Assembly: GCA_036384655.1 (NCBI GenBank)
Contig: DASVLX010000098.1
Span: 1 to 64,000 of the forward strand
Direction of reading: 5' to 3'
DNA: 64,000 nt
From: DASVLX01 sp036384655
GTDB taxonomy: Bacteria; Actinomycetota; Actinomycetes; Mycobacteriales; Pseudonocardiaceae
The number at the start of each line of letters is the position of its first letter. Within the stretch, counting starts at the first letter, position 1. The notes under the pieces were generated by a model. That model ran no database searches and was not told where the DNA came from. It worked only from the letters and a program-made list of their open reading frames with translations. Made by a program: the position numbers and the translations under genes. Shown here one piece after another: positions 31,475 to 39,253 of this stretch.

Positions 31475-31532
31475 CGTGGTCCCCTCAATGATGTGGCTTC
31501 ATACTGCTGTTCGTACGGACAAACATATCGAA

Positions 31533-32846
31533 TCAGTCCGGAGTGGACTGCCAGGTGCCCGGCGGCACGATGGTGGGCTCGCTGGGCGCGTACGCCGGAC
31601 TCGGCGGCAGACACCACCCCTCCTCGGTCCGCACCAGCGCGGTGTCGGGAAATACCCACCAGGTCACGAATTCGACCGGGAAACCGCCAGACAGCGGGAA
31701 CAGTGAAGCGATTCGTCGGCGCCACCTGAGATCGGCTGCCAGCTTCTGAGCGTCGGGCGTACAGAGCACGAATTCGTGGCTCATGCCCCACAACCACACA
31801 GCAGGACCGTCCACGATGTCGCTTCGGATCTCGGTGCGTGCATCGGAGGCGAAGACGCGGACCGACCACTCCGCCGGTACCCCGCTGAGCGTGCCCGAGC
31901 GAATCACGGGGAACTGTACGATCGGGGCGGTGAGATACGGTTTGTTGATCCGGACCCCAGGGCTCCAGTCGAAAATACTTGATCCCGAACCATTGTTCTG
32001 TGGAGGACCTTCATTCTCGGGGTCATGGAAGGGAGTCGTCGCCGATGGCAGTGGCTGCTGGCTGAGTCGAATCCTGTGATTGGACACGTTGACATACAGC
32101 GGCGGGTAAGATTCACGCAGATTCAGGGCAACATCGGGGAAGGTTTCCGGATAGGGAACGTCAGCCAGCGGTTCGGCGGGCTGCCGGGCTTGCGGAGCAA
32201 AATGACCGGGGTGGTCGAAGCTGAGAGGCACCCAACTCTGGCGGCGTTTCCTGAGGAGCGCGGGAACAGATGGTATCCCGCCCGGGGATATCGATCCAGA
32301 TTTCTGGAGTTCCACGTCAGCCAGGGCGGGATCGACTCGAAGTGCCTGAGTTGTGGCAGCCGAACCAAGCTGCCAGGCCCGCTGCCGTCGCCGCTCAATT
32401 TCCGCTGCCAGGGGAATTGGATCAGGCGTCGGGATCAGGTAGCCCGCGTGTTCGGTTTGTAGCCAGACAGCCGGACCATCCTTGAGGCGGACAAAATGAA
32501 CGAACTCGTCGGAGCGGTCACTCTTAAAATAATAGACTGCGTTGTCGCGCAGGCCGCCCATCATACCGGGCTGAACCAGGAGGACGCTCCTCAGCGGAAT
32601 TCGCAGCCATGGTTCATACCGGCTCTGGCGCGACGTGACCAGCATGCCGTCGAGGGTTGCACCGAAGTAGCAGGTGTCGTACTCGAGAACGAATGTTGGT
32701 GAAAGTGGAAGATCTTTGATATCGGACTGGTAGTCCTTGGGTTCCCACTTGGCGGGAATCGGAACCAGGATCGGTGCCTCGGGTGCCGCCGGCCACAGTC
32801 CCGGTAGGGCTCCGCCCGCGCCGATCCGAAGATGTGATTCGGTCAT
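31533..32846 (-). CDS. Cassette 1: large protein with two similar domains (possibly PH-like)
   Basis: 437 residues, paralogous to the gene at 35102-36391. Two halves resemble each other: each ends in GPAVWL, a short strand, then a TPD motif and a charged helix (LAAEIERRRQRAW in the first, LAADLRWRRRIASL in the second). This strand-helix ending recalls bacterial PH-like domains, but that is a guess from pattern. A middle segment VNVSNHRIRLSQQP and a tail YAPSEPTIVPPGTW are nearly identical in the paralog. There is no signal peptide or membrane helix, so it is probably cytoplasmic. The start overlaps the previous gene (ATGA). Confidence 0.7.
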   Translation of the reverse strand: MTESHLRIGAGGALPGLWPAAPEAPILVPIPAKWEPKDYQSDIKDLPLSPTFVLEYDTCYFGATLDGMLVTSRQSRYEPWLRIPLRSVLLVQPGMMGGLRDNAVYYFKSDRSDEFVHFVRLKDGPAVWLQTEHAGYLIPTPDPIPLAAEIERRRQRAWQLGSAATTQALRVDPALADVELQKSGSISPGGIPSVPALLRKRRQSWVPLSFDHPGHFAPQARQPAEPLADVPYPETFPDVALNLRESYPPLYVNVSNHRIRLSQQPLPSATTPFHDPENEGPPQNNGSGSSIFDWSPGVRINKPYLTAPIVQFPVIRSGTLSGVPAEWSVRVFASDARTEIRSDIVDGPAVWLWGMSHEFVLCTPDAQKLAADLRWRRRIASLFPLSGGFPVEFVTWWVFPDTALVRTEEGWCLPPSPAYAPSEPTIVPPGTWQSTPD

Positions 32847-33355
32847 GCCGAGGCCACCGTCCCGGCAGACGGCGCTGGCCAGGTATCTCGCGGTGTTCGG
32901 AGAAGAAAGTCTATCACAAAGTCAACTCTGTACTGGCATTCAATAGGGTTGTGGTGACCGGGAATTGTTATTGGTTTCGCTCCGAAGTCTATCTCGTGCA
33001 GGCCGCGCAGTGCACTGCCATACCAGTCGATTGACTTCAGCCATGCGGTCATGTGGTCATTCATGATGCGCCGGACGAGGTCAACCTCGCCGCTCACCAC
33101 GAAGATCCGGTCGAACTCGGGGTCGCCGACGGCTATAGCACCAGGATTGGATGGTGTCCAAGAAAACGGATTCTCTGTACGGGGCGACCATCGCTCGAGA
33201 GTGAGCTGCGGTGTCGGAACTGGTGATTGGACGTAGAGGGTCGTCTCAAAGTAGGAGGATTCGCTGTCGCCGGTATTCTCGGTTACGGCCCAAACATAGA
33301 ATCCTCGGTATTCACCGGACTCGTCGCGGCCGGGACGCCGGATCGGAAATGTCAT
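32843..33355 (-). CDS. Cassette 1: small partner protein, function unknown
   Basis: 170 residues, distant paralog of 36388-36918. Shared features are YRGF near residue 16, a VGxPxFDRxFxVxG motif (VGDPEFDRIFVVSG here), an Ile-Asp-Trp later, and an Ile/Leu-Asp-Phe-Leu helix near the end. It is soluble and overlaps both neighbours by 4 bases, so it is translated with them. A chaperone or immunity role would fit a secreted-effector cassette, but nothing in the sequence shows it. Confidence 0.7.
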   Translation of the reverse strand: MTFPIRRPGRDESGEYRGFYVWAVTENTGDSESSYFETTLYVQSPVPTPQLTLERWSPRTENPFSWTPSNPGAIAVGDPEFDRIFVVSGEVDLVRRIMNDHMTAWLKSIDWYGSALRGLHEIDFGAKPITIPGHHNPIECQYRVDFVIDFLLRTPRDTWPAPSAGTVASA

Positions 33356-34977
33356 CGTTGCTCCGATCCTTCCTTGTTACCTTCATCTTCCTTACTTGCG
33401 CTTGATCCACCAGGATTTTCCATGTAGTCTTGCGCCTTGTTCAGGCTGTTAACGTTGCTGATTCCGTTCGAGAGATTCTTCGCGTATGTGTTCGCCTGCT
33501 TGTAAATGTTGTCAGTGTCCCCGGGCTTCGCGAGGCCGAACTCGGCCTGAAGCCGGTCGTGGGCCGAATTGGTAATCTTCTCTTTCCAATTGGTGTTCCA
33601 TAGCATCTCCTTTGCGGCCTGGCCTGTTGTAGCGTCAGCCCCCGTACGCTTTGTCACGGCGTCCTTGGCCTCGTCCAATTTCTCGAACACGAGTTCCGAT
33701 TTTTCGCCGGGCACCTTCTTTTCCGTCGCACCCAGCATTTTTCCCCTCTTGGTCCCCTCGCCCACAAACTTTTGGAGCGCCGAGTTCTTGAGGTACTTGG
33801 GGTCTTTGAGCTTTTTTAGGACGTCCTGGATCTTCTTGAGGATGCTCATGATCTTCTGGAGGAGGCTGGCTGCTTTCTGGGTCTGTGCACCCGCCTTTTC
33901 GACTCCTGTAACGATTTCGCCGACGGCCGCCGTTGTGCCAGCGACCTCGGACGCACCCAGCGTGACGACGGCGGATGCCTGTGCGGCCAAAACGGTGATC
34001 ACAACCTGCTCGACCACGTCCGCGATGATGCCGTTGATGATGTCGTAGGCCGCCTTCATCAGCATGCTGCTGATCTGCAGCAGACCGGCGATGTGTCCTG
34101 CGGAGTCCGCCGTGGAGTCCATCGTCTGTTTGGTGGCGTTCATCGTCTGTCCCGCCGCGAACGCGGCGTCGCCGGACCAGTCCTGGGTGTAGGTCTGCGT
34201 GGTCATTTCGAACTGGGAACTCAGCTCGTTGACGCTCTTGGCCAGCCCGTTGAAACCCGTAGCACTGTCGGTCAGCGCTTTCGGGTCACCGGTGACTGCC
34301 TCCAGCATCTCTTTGAGCGGCGTGAAGAGGTTCTCCAGGAAGCTCAGACCCTTGGTGATCAAGAAGTTCAGTGGGTCGCCCACAGCACCGACGGCATCAC
34401 TCGCGAAGCCGGTGACATCAGCGGCCACGTTGCTGACAGCCGAGGCGGTACCCGCGATGTCGCCATCGTCCAATCCTTTGATGGCCTTCGCCCCATCTTG
34501 GAAGGTCTTGTACACATTGCCTGCGAGCGGCACGCTCCCCAGCACCTTGCTGCCGTCCGGGGCCATAGCGCTGGCTGCGCCGACCGCGGTTCCGACCGCG
34601 CCGCCCACGGTTCCACCGACGGTTGCGCCTGCGATGTTCCAACCGATGCTGGCCCCGGTCGCGGCGTCACTGCCGATGCCGTTCAGCACGGCCGCGATCT
34701 CCCGGTCCCTGTTGTCGTACTCCTCCTGCATGGTGCCGAACAGGCCGCCGGCGGTGTTGAGGTGTACGCCCATCTGCAGCAGCCCGTCGCGCAGATCGGT
34801 CAGCATCCCCACGTAGATGTCGTAGAGGCCCAGACCGTCGCCGAGCAGGCCCCACGACTGTTGGGGCACCTCGGCCTTGCCGAGTTGGCCCTGCAGCGCT
34901 TGGACCTCGTCGCCGTACCCGCTGATCTCTCGGCCCGCCTGTGCCAGCGCGGTGGTGTTGACGGTGAATCCGCTCAT
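33352..34977 (-). CDS. Cassette 1: fused EspC-like / WXG-like type VII secretion substrate
   Basis: 541 residues from the ATG 9 bases after GGGAGG; a longer in-frame extension upstream is rejected. Residues 1-105 match the EspC-like secretion family: FTVNTTALAQAG start, SWGLLGDGLGL, then two helices. A Gly/Ala-rich linker follows (IGWNIAGATVGG). Residues about 215-310 form a second helical hairpin with WSGDAA, a W-x-G motif like WXG100 proteins. Hydrophobic helices come next (DIINGIIADVVEQVVITVLAA). The last 150 residues are Lys-rich, unlike the paralog, and unrecognised. In cassette 2 the same parts are two genes. Confidence 0.75.
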   Translation of the reverse strand: MSGFTVNTTALAQAGREISGYGDEVQALQGQLGKAEVPQQSWGLLGDGLGLYDIYVGMLTDLRDGLLQMGVHLNTAGGLFGTMQEEYDNRDREIAAVLNGIGSDAATGASIGWNIAGATVGGTVGGAVGTAVGAASAMAPDGSKVLGSVPLAGNVYKTFQDGAKAIKGLDDGDIAGTASAVSNVAADVTGFASDAVGAVGDPLNFLITKGLSFLENLFTPLKEMLEAVTGDPKALTDSATGFNGLAKSVNELSSQFEMTTQTYTQDWSGDAAFAAGQTMNATKQTMDSTADSAGHIAGLLQISSMLMKAAYDIINGIIADVVEQVVITVLAAQASAVVTLGASEVAGTTAAVGEIVTGVEKAGAQTQKAASLLQKIMSILKKIQDVLKKLKDPKYLKNSALQKFVGEGTKRGKMLGATEKKVPGEKSELVFEKLDEAKDAVTKRTGADATTGQAAKEMLWNTNWKEKITNSAHDRLQAEFGLAKPGDTDNIYKQANTYAKNLSNGISNVNSLNKAQDYMENPGGSSASKEDEGNKEGSEQR

Positions 34978-35080
34978 CCCTGGACGCCTCCCTGCTCCAA
35001 GTCGGGTGATCCGCCTGGCGATCACACGAACCGGAGGATACGGAGGTCCAGCCGCCGACACGCCGGTTTCGATCGAATTG
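34921..35080. repeat. Cassette 1 copy of a duplicated promoter/start block
   Basis: About 160 bp match 38339-38498. Inside, 34949-35027 is identical over 79 bp to 38367-38445, covering the first nine codons, the ribosome binding site and the leader. Divergence rises on both sides. Confidence 0.95.
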
Positions 35081-35101
35081 GTGACGACCCGGTTGGTTGG
35101 G
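34978..35101 (-). promoter_or_regulatory. Promoter/leader region of cassette 1
   Basis: On the minus strand TATCCT (35035-35040) is a candidate -10, at the same offset as TAAGCT in cassette 2. The 20-bp inverted repeat at 35006-35025 lies just downstream, and GGGAGG precedes the start. No good -35 is seen. Confidence 0.45.
35006..35025. promoter_or_regulatory. Inverted repeat in the cassette 1 leader
   Basis: GTGATCCGCCTGGCGATCAC has GTGATC/GATCAC arms around 8 bases. It may be an operator or an RNA hairpin in the leader. Confidence 0.4.
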
Positions 35102-36391
35102 TCAGTTGGGTCCGGCTCGCCAAGTTCCGGGCGGCACGATCGTGGGCTCGCTGGGGGCGTACGGCGGCGTCGGTGGCAGACACCATCCCTGCTCGGTCTC
35201 GACCAGTTCCATGTCGGGATAGCTGTTCCAGACGGCGGACTCGGGTGAGTACTTGCCGATGAGCGGATAGAGCGACGCGACCCGCCGCCGCAGCCGGAGA
35301 TCGGCGGCGACCTGTTCGGCATAGGGGGTGGGGATCAGCCATTCGGTGGTCATGCCCCACAACCAGACCGCCGGGCCGTCCGCGATATCGATCCGAATCT
35401 CGGTCAGGGCGTCGGGTGCGAGCGTGCGGATCGACCAGCCATCCGGCACACCGCTGAGCGTGCCAGCCCGAATCACCGGAAACTCCGCCGCCGGCGCACT
35501 CAGATAGGGTCTCGATCCCCACCTGGGTGGTCCAGTTTCCAAGATCTCGTCGGGATCCCGAAACGGATCAGCAGCGGCCATCAACGGCTGCTGGCTCAGC
35601 CGAATCCGATGATTGGACACGTTCAGCACCAGTGCCGGGGTGCCTTCCGAGAGGGGCAGAACGACGTCACCCAGAGATTCGGGATATGGGACGCCGGTGA
35701 GTGGCACGGGCGAGGTCGCGACAAATGGGGCCGGCGCGTCGCGGTCCACCGGAGCGGTCGGCAGTGGCGTCCATGTCCCGCCGTACTTGGCCAAGAAGCT
35801 CGGTGCCGCCCGGTCGTCTCCCGGACCCGCGGGGCGGAAACCATCCTCATCTTGCACGCGCAGCTGCGGAGCTATTTTCCAGACCTTCGCGGTATCCGGT
35901 CCGCCCAACCGGACCGTTCGCGAACGACGGCGCTCGATCTCGCTCGCCAATCGGCAGGGGTCCGGAGTCGGAATCACCCATTCCAATCTCGGCGTACGCA
36001 GCCACACAGCGGGTCCGTTGCCGATTGTCACAGTCTCCACGAACTCGGCCGCGGTCTCGGGCGTAACCCGCCACCTCAGCGGCTTGCTCAGCCCGCTGAT
36101 TTCCCCGGCCTGGACGAACGTCAGTATGGCGAGCGACATTTCGCCGAATGGAGCCCATTGCCGGGAGGCAACCAGCATGTCCATTCTGGTGGCGCCGACG
36201 CGATAGGCATCGCGGGTGAGCACGAACGCAGGTGACAGCGGCGGATCAACCCGTCGAAGGTCACCCCGATCGTATCCCTTGAAAGAGCAACTACCGGAGA
36301 CAGGCACAACGAGTGGCGCGTCTGGCGCGGTCGGCCACAGGCCGGGTAGCACTCCCGCTGGCACTTGGTCGCCCCAGGGCGGGTTTATCAT
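35102..36391 (-). CDS. Cassette 2: large protein with two similar domains (possibly PH-like)
   Basis: 429 residues, paralog of 31533-32846 along its length. Each half again ends in GPAVWL, a strand with TP, and a charged helix (LASEIERRRSRTVRL, VAADLRLRRRVASLYPL). The segment LNVSNHRIRLSQQPLMAA and the tail PPYAPSEPTIVPPGTW are conserved. No membrane helix or signal is seen. Its start overlaps the preceding gene by 4 bases. It is last in cassette 2, and cassette 1's leader begins right after it. Function unknown; conservation of the tail suggests a binding motif. Confidence 0.7.
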   Translation of the reverse strand: MINPPWGDQVPAGVLPGLWPTAPDAPLVVPVSGSCSFKGYDRGDLRRVDPPLSPAFVLTRDAYRVGATRMDMLVASRQWAPFGEMSLAILTFVQAGEISGLSKPLRWRVTPETAAEFVETVTIGNGPAVWLRTPRLEWVIPTPDPCRLASEIERRRSRTVRLGGPDTAKVWKIAPQLRVQDEDGFRPAGPGDDRAAPSFLAKYGGTWTPLPTAPVDRDAPAPFVATSPVPLTGVPYPESLGDVVLPLSEGTPALVLNVSNHRIRLSQQPLMAAADPFRDPDEILETGPPRWGSRPYLSAPAAEFPVIRAGTLSGVPDGWSIRTLAPDALTEIRIDIADGPAVWLWGMTTEWLIPTPYAEQVAADLRLRRRVASLYPLIGKYSPESAVWNSYPDMELVETEQGWCLPPTPPYAPSEPTIVPPGTWRAGPN

Positions 36392-36918
36392 GCCCGGGCC
36401 GCCCGTGAGGGGAGCGGAATCGGCCAGATGTCGGTTGACAAGAGGTAGAGAAAGTCGATCAACAGGTCAAGCATGCTCTGGATCTGGTGTGGCATGACCC
36501 CTGTGTCGAGCTCTGCGGCGATACTCATCCCGCCGAAGCGTGTCTCGCCGAAGACGATCGTGTTCTGGAACAAGAGTCGCGTCTTAACCGTGGGCCAATC
36601 GATAGCCATGATCCAGCCCACGAACTCGGGCGTGATCGCCGCGCGAATGAACCGATGGTCTCCGTACACACCGAACAGCCGATCGAATGGCGGGTACCCG
36701 ACGGCAACTCCGCCCTCGATTGTCGACGAAGGACCGTACTCGCCCCACTGCTCGTACCGGACGGTCATCCGCGGCATGGCGGTCGGCAGAACCACCTCGA
36801 CGAAGCATCGGTCGATGTCGGATAGACCAGAATCCCGCCGCGCGGACACCTCAAAACCTCGGTATCTTCCCGAGCTCCGGCCGGACAGCGGGCCCGGAGC
36901 GCGGAGCTGGCAGGTCAT
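36388..36918 (-). CDS. Cassette 2: small partner protein, function unknown
   Basis: 176 residues, diverged paralog of 32843-33355, sharing YRGF, VGYPPFDRLFGVYG, an Ile-Asp-Trp and the LIDFLYLL helix. It overlaps both neighbours by ATGA, so the three are one translational unit. The two copies differ much more than the neighbouring large proteins do, as would be expected if each is matched to its own cassette (inference). Confidence 0.7.
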   Translation of the reverse strand: MTCQLRAPGPLSGRSSGRYRGFEVSARRDSGLSDIDRCFVEVVLPTAMPRMTVRYEQWGEYGPSSTIEGGVAVGYPPFDRLFGVYGDHRFIRAAITPEFVGWIMAIDWPTVKTRLLFQNTIVFGETRFGGMSIAAELDTGVMPHQIQSMLDLLIDFLYLLSTDIWPIPLPSRAARA

Positions 36919-38060
36919 GATCCACTACCTTTGGCGCCCTGGCTCTGCCCGTCGTCCTTCTCTTCAGACTGGCCGCCCGGATCAACGGAGTATTCCGCTG
37001 CCTTGCCGAATCCGGTGCCAAGTTGAAAGATCTTCTTGGCACTGTCGGCGCCAGTCTTCAGGTAGCCGACGGTCTGGTTGAGGTCATCGAGGTCGTTCGC
37101 GTACTCCTTGTATTTCATGCTCTTCTTTGTCGGCACGCCCACGGCGCCCAGAGCGCGCTTTTCGACGCTCTCGGAGAGCATCTTCGAGAAGCTCTTGCCT
37201 ATCGCCTTGTGAGCCTTGCTTTCGACTTGGGTGATTACCCCAGTCGCTTCATCTTTCATCTCGTCCTGAAGGAACCTTGTCTTGAGCTTCTTCAGCACGT
37301 TGACGATTTTCGTCATAATGCTGCTGACCTGTTCGACCTTCTCGGTCGCCTGGGCAGCACCCTCCGCCACCTCCCCGGCGGTCGCGGCCGCCGCACCCGC
37401 CTCGGACGCGCCAAAGGTGACCGGCGCGGTGACCTGGGCGGCGACCCAGGTCACCACCAGCCATTCGACAACGTCGGCGATGATGCCGTTGATGATGTCG
37501 TAGGCGGCTTGCATGAGCATGCTGCTGATCTGCAGCAGGCTGGCGATGTTCCCCGCGACCTGTGCGGTCGACAGGATGCCCTGCTTCGTCTCGCCGATGC
37601 TGTGCCCTGCCGCGGCCGCGGCATCACCGGACCAGTCGGCCGTGCCGGGCAGGACCGTTTGCTCGAATGTGACAGCGAGATCATTGAGACTCTTGGCAAT
37701 GGCGTCGAACTTCTCCGCGCATTCTTCCAGTTTTTTCGGATCGCCGGTGACAACTTGGAGTATGTCTTTCAGCGGAAACAGAACATTTTCCAGGAATCCG
37801 AGTCCCTTGGAGATGAGGAAGTTCAACGGATCGATGGCTGCCGACACGGCGTCGGCGGCGAACCCGGCAGCGTCCGAGGCGATGTTGGTAACGGCTTGAC
37901 CGGCCGCCGCCCCGTCGCCCTGGCTGGCCTTCTCGGCTAGCGAGTAACTGTCCTTGAACTCCTTGTACAGGTTGCCGGCGAGCGGCACATTGCTCAGAGC
38001 GGTGTCCGCCGAGGCGTTCTGCTTCTGTTCCCACCACTGCTTGCTGCTGTCGTCGGTCAT
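36915..38060 (-). CDS. Cassette 2: WXG-like helical protein with variable C-terminus
   Basis: 381 residues, ATG two bases after the EspC-like gene's stop. After a short start with SNVPLAGNLYKEF it aligns with residues about 150-400 of the fused cassette 1 protein: DPLNFLISKGLGFLENV, ADWSGDAAAAAGHS with its W-x-G, QISSMLMQAAYDIINGIIAD and hydrophobic helices. The last 120 residues do not resemble the cassette 1 C-terminus. It is probably a type VII secretion substrate acting with the EspC-like partner. The longer in-frame frame upstream is the EspC-like gene read out of phase. Confidence 0.75.
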   Translation of the reverse strand: MTDDSSKQWWEQKQNASADTALSNVPLAGNLYKEFKDSYSLAEKASQGDGAAAGQAVTNIASDAAGFAADAVSAAIDPLNFLISKGLGFLENVLFPLKDILQVVTGDPKKLEECAEKFDAIAKSLNDLAVTFEQTVLPGTADWSGDAAAAAGHSIGETKQGILSTAQVAGNIASLLQISSMLMQAAYDIINGIIADVVEWLVVTWVAAQVTAPVTFGASEAGAAAATAGEVAEGAAQATEKVEQVSSIMTKIVNVLKKLKTRFLQDEMKDEATGVITQVESKAHKAIGKSFSKMLSESVEKRALGAVGVPTKKSMKYKEYANDLDDLNQTVGYLKTGADSAKKIFQLGTGFGKAAEYSVDPGGQSEEKDDGQSQGAKGSGS

Positions 38061-38062
38061 GG

Positions 38063-38395
38063 TTACGCCCCCGTTCCGGACAATCCGTCCTGGAGGTCGG
38101 CGAATGCCGTGGCGAAACCATCCTCGATGTCGCGGTATGCCTGGGCGACGCCTGCCAGCGCGCTGCCGGTCTGGTCCAGGTGCGCGCCCATCTGCTTCAT
38201 GTTCGCTTCCAGGCTGGCCAGCAGACTCAGATATCCGGGGACGAGCCCCAGCATCACCCCCAGTTGTCCCCATGCGGTGGCGGGTACCTCGGCCTTGCTG
38301 ATCTGCTGCTGGATCGCTTGCACACTGTCGCTGTGACCGCTGATCGCCTGGCCGGCCTGGGCCAGTGCGGTGGTGTTGACGGTGAATCCGCTCAT
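38063..38395 (-). CDS. Cassette 2: EspC-like type VII secretion target
   Basis: 110 residues; ATG 9 bases after GGGAGG. It has the EspC-family pattern: FTVNTTALAQAGQAISG, a TAWGQLGVMLGL turn and two long helices ending AYRDIEDGF. The first nine codons are identical in DNA to cassette 1. As a free small protein it probably pairs with the 381-residue neighbour for export. No EccC ATPase or other secretion gene is in the window. Confidence 0.8.
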   Translation of the reverse strand: MSGFTVNTTALAQAGQAISGHSDSVQAIQQQISKAEVPATAWGQLGVMLGLVPGYLSLLASLEANMKQMGAHLDQTGSALAGVAQAYRDIEDGFATAFADLQDGLSGTGA

Positions 38396-38498
38396 CCCTG
38401 GACGCCTCCCTGCTCCAAGTCGGGTGATCCGCCTGGCGATCACACAAACCGGAGCTTACGGTGGTCCAGCCGCCGGCAAGCCGGTTTTGGCGAATTGG
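38339..38498. repeat. Cassette 2 copy of the duplicated promoter/start block
   Basis: Partner of 34921-35080 at an offset of 3418 bp. The 79 bp at 38367-38445 are identical in both copies; the flanks differ at scattered positions. Confidence 0.95.
38424..38443. promoter_or_regulatory. Inverted repeat in the cassette 2 leader
   Basis: The same 20-bp GTGATC...GATCAC repeat as at 35006-35025. The minus-strand TAAGCT (38453-38458) just upstream is the candidate -10. Confidence 0.4.
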
Positions 38499-38593
38499 GG
38501 CGGCCCCGACCGCTGGTCGAGGACTCGCCGTCCACCTCGCGGCATCCGGGGGACGGAGCGCCTACGATGGTTGCTTGGGGTGGCACCCCCGTT

Positions 38594-38622
38594 TTGACCG
38601 TGTGTGGGGGTGCGGGTATCTT
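38594..38622 (+). promoter_or_regulatory. rpsL operon promoter
   Basis: TTGACC (38594-38599), a 17-base spacer and TATCTT (38617-38622) form a good primary-sigma promoter facing rpsL. Confidence 0.75.
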
Positions 38623-38877
38623 TGACTGTCGTGCCCGACCCATGTCGGGCCGCTCCGCGTGCCCGCGAGCGCTGAGCGACGTGCCGGTGGTGCGTCCTTG
38701 ATCGCCGGGGGCCGTGGGAGTCCTCCAGCAACCCACCAGGGATACTGGCGGTAGCGCATGGGTGCCAAAACCGGCGCGACACGCCCGACCTCGGGTTACG
38801 GGGGAGCCAGGTACACAGAGGTCCTGTGTGTGACGAGAGCGGAGCACACGAGACGCGAACGCAGAGAAAGCCGGTCT

Positions 38878-39252
38878 ATGCCCACGATCCAGCAGCTGGT
38901 CCGCAAGGGCCGCGAGGACAAGGTCGCCAAGACCAAGACCGCGGCGCTCAAGGGGAGCCCGCAGCGGCGCGGCGTGTGCACCCGCGTCTACACGACGACG
39001 CCCAAGAAGCCGAACTCGGCGCTGCGCAAGGTGGCCCGTGTCAAGCTGACCAGCGGCATCGAGGTCACCGCCTACATTCCGGGCGAGGGCCACAATCTGC
39101 AGGAGCACTCGATGGTGCTCGTCCGCGGCGGCCGGGTGAAGGATCTGCCGGGCGTTCGCTACAAGATCATCCGCGGCTCGCTGGACACCCAGGGCGTGAA
39201 GAACCGCAAGCAGGCTCGCAGCCGGTATGGCGCGAAGAAGGAGAAGAGCTGA
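38878..39252 (+). CDS. rpsL: 30S ribosomal protein S12
   Basis: 124 residues. Lys43 and Lys88, the usual streptomycin-resistance positions, are wild type (TTPKKPNSALRK; RVKDLPGVRYK). S12 sits at the decoding centre. ATG follows a weak GAGAAAG. First gene of rpsL-rpsG-fusA-tuf. Confidence 0.98.
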   Translation: MPTIQQLVRKGREDKVAKTKTAALKGSPQRRGVCTRVYTTTPKKPNSALRKVARVKLTSGIEVTAYIPGEGHNLQEHSMVLVRGGRVKDLPGVRYKIIRGSLDTQGVKNRKQARSRYGAKKEKS

Positions 39253-39253
39253 G

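Larger units (their letters stand above)
38396..38877. other. Divergent intergenic region between cassette 2 and rpsL
   Basis: 482 bases. The left part holds the cassette 2 leader and promoter. The right part holds the rpsL promoter and a leader of about 250 bases with two hairpins: GCCCGAC/GTCGGGC (38633-38650) and ACACAG/CTGTGT (38813-38829). No gene is supported here. Confidence 0.7.

Noticed and set aside
34978..35322. 115-codon upstream extension of the 541-residue cassette protein
   Set aside because: The start at 34977 has GGGAGG and matches the paralog's start exactly; the extension is out-of-frame sequence of the neighbouring gene and leader.
38063..38447. N-terminal extension of the 381-residue cassette protein up to 38447
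   Set aside because: It is the EspC-like gene read in another frame. The ATG at 38060 follows that gene's stop by two bases.
38878..39252. Streptomycin-resistance substitutions in rpsL
   Set aside because: Lys43 and Lys88 are both wild type.
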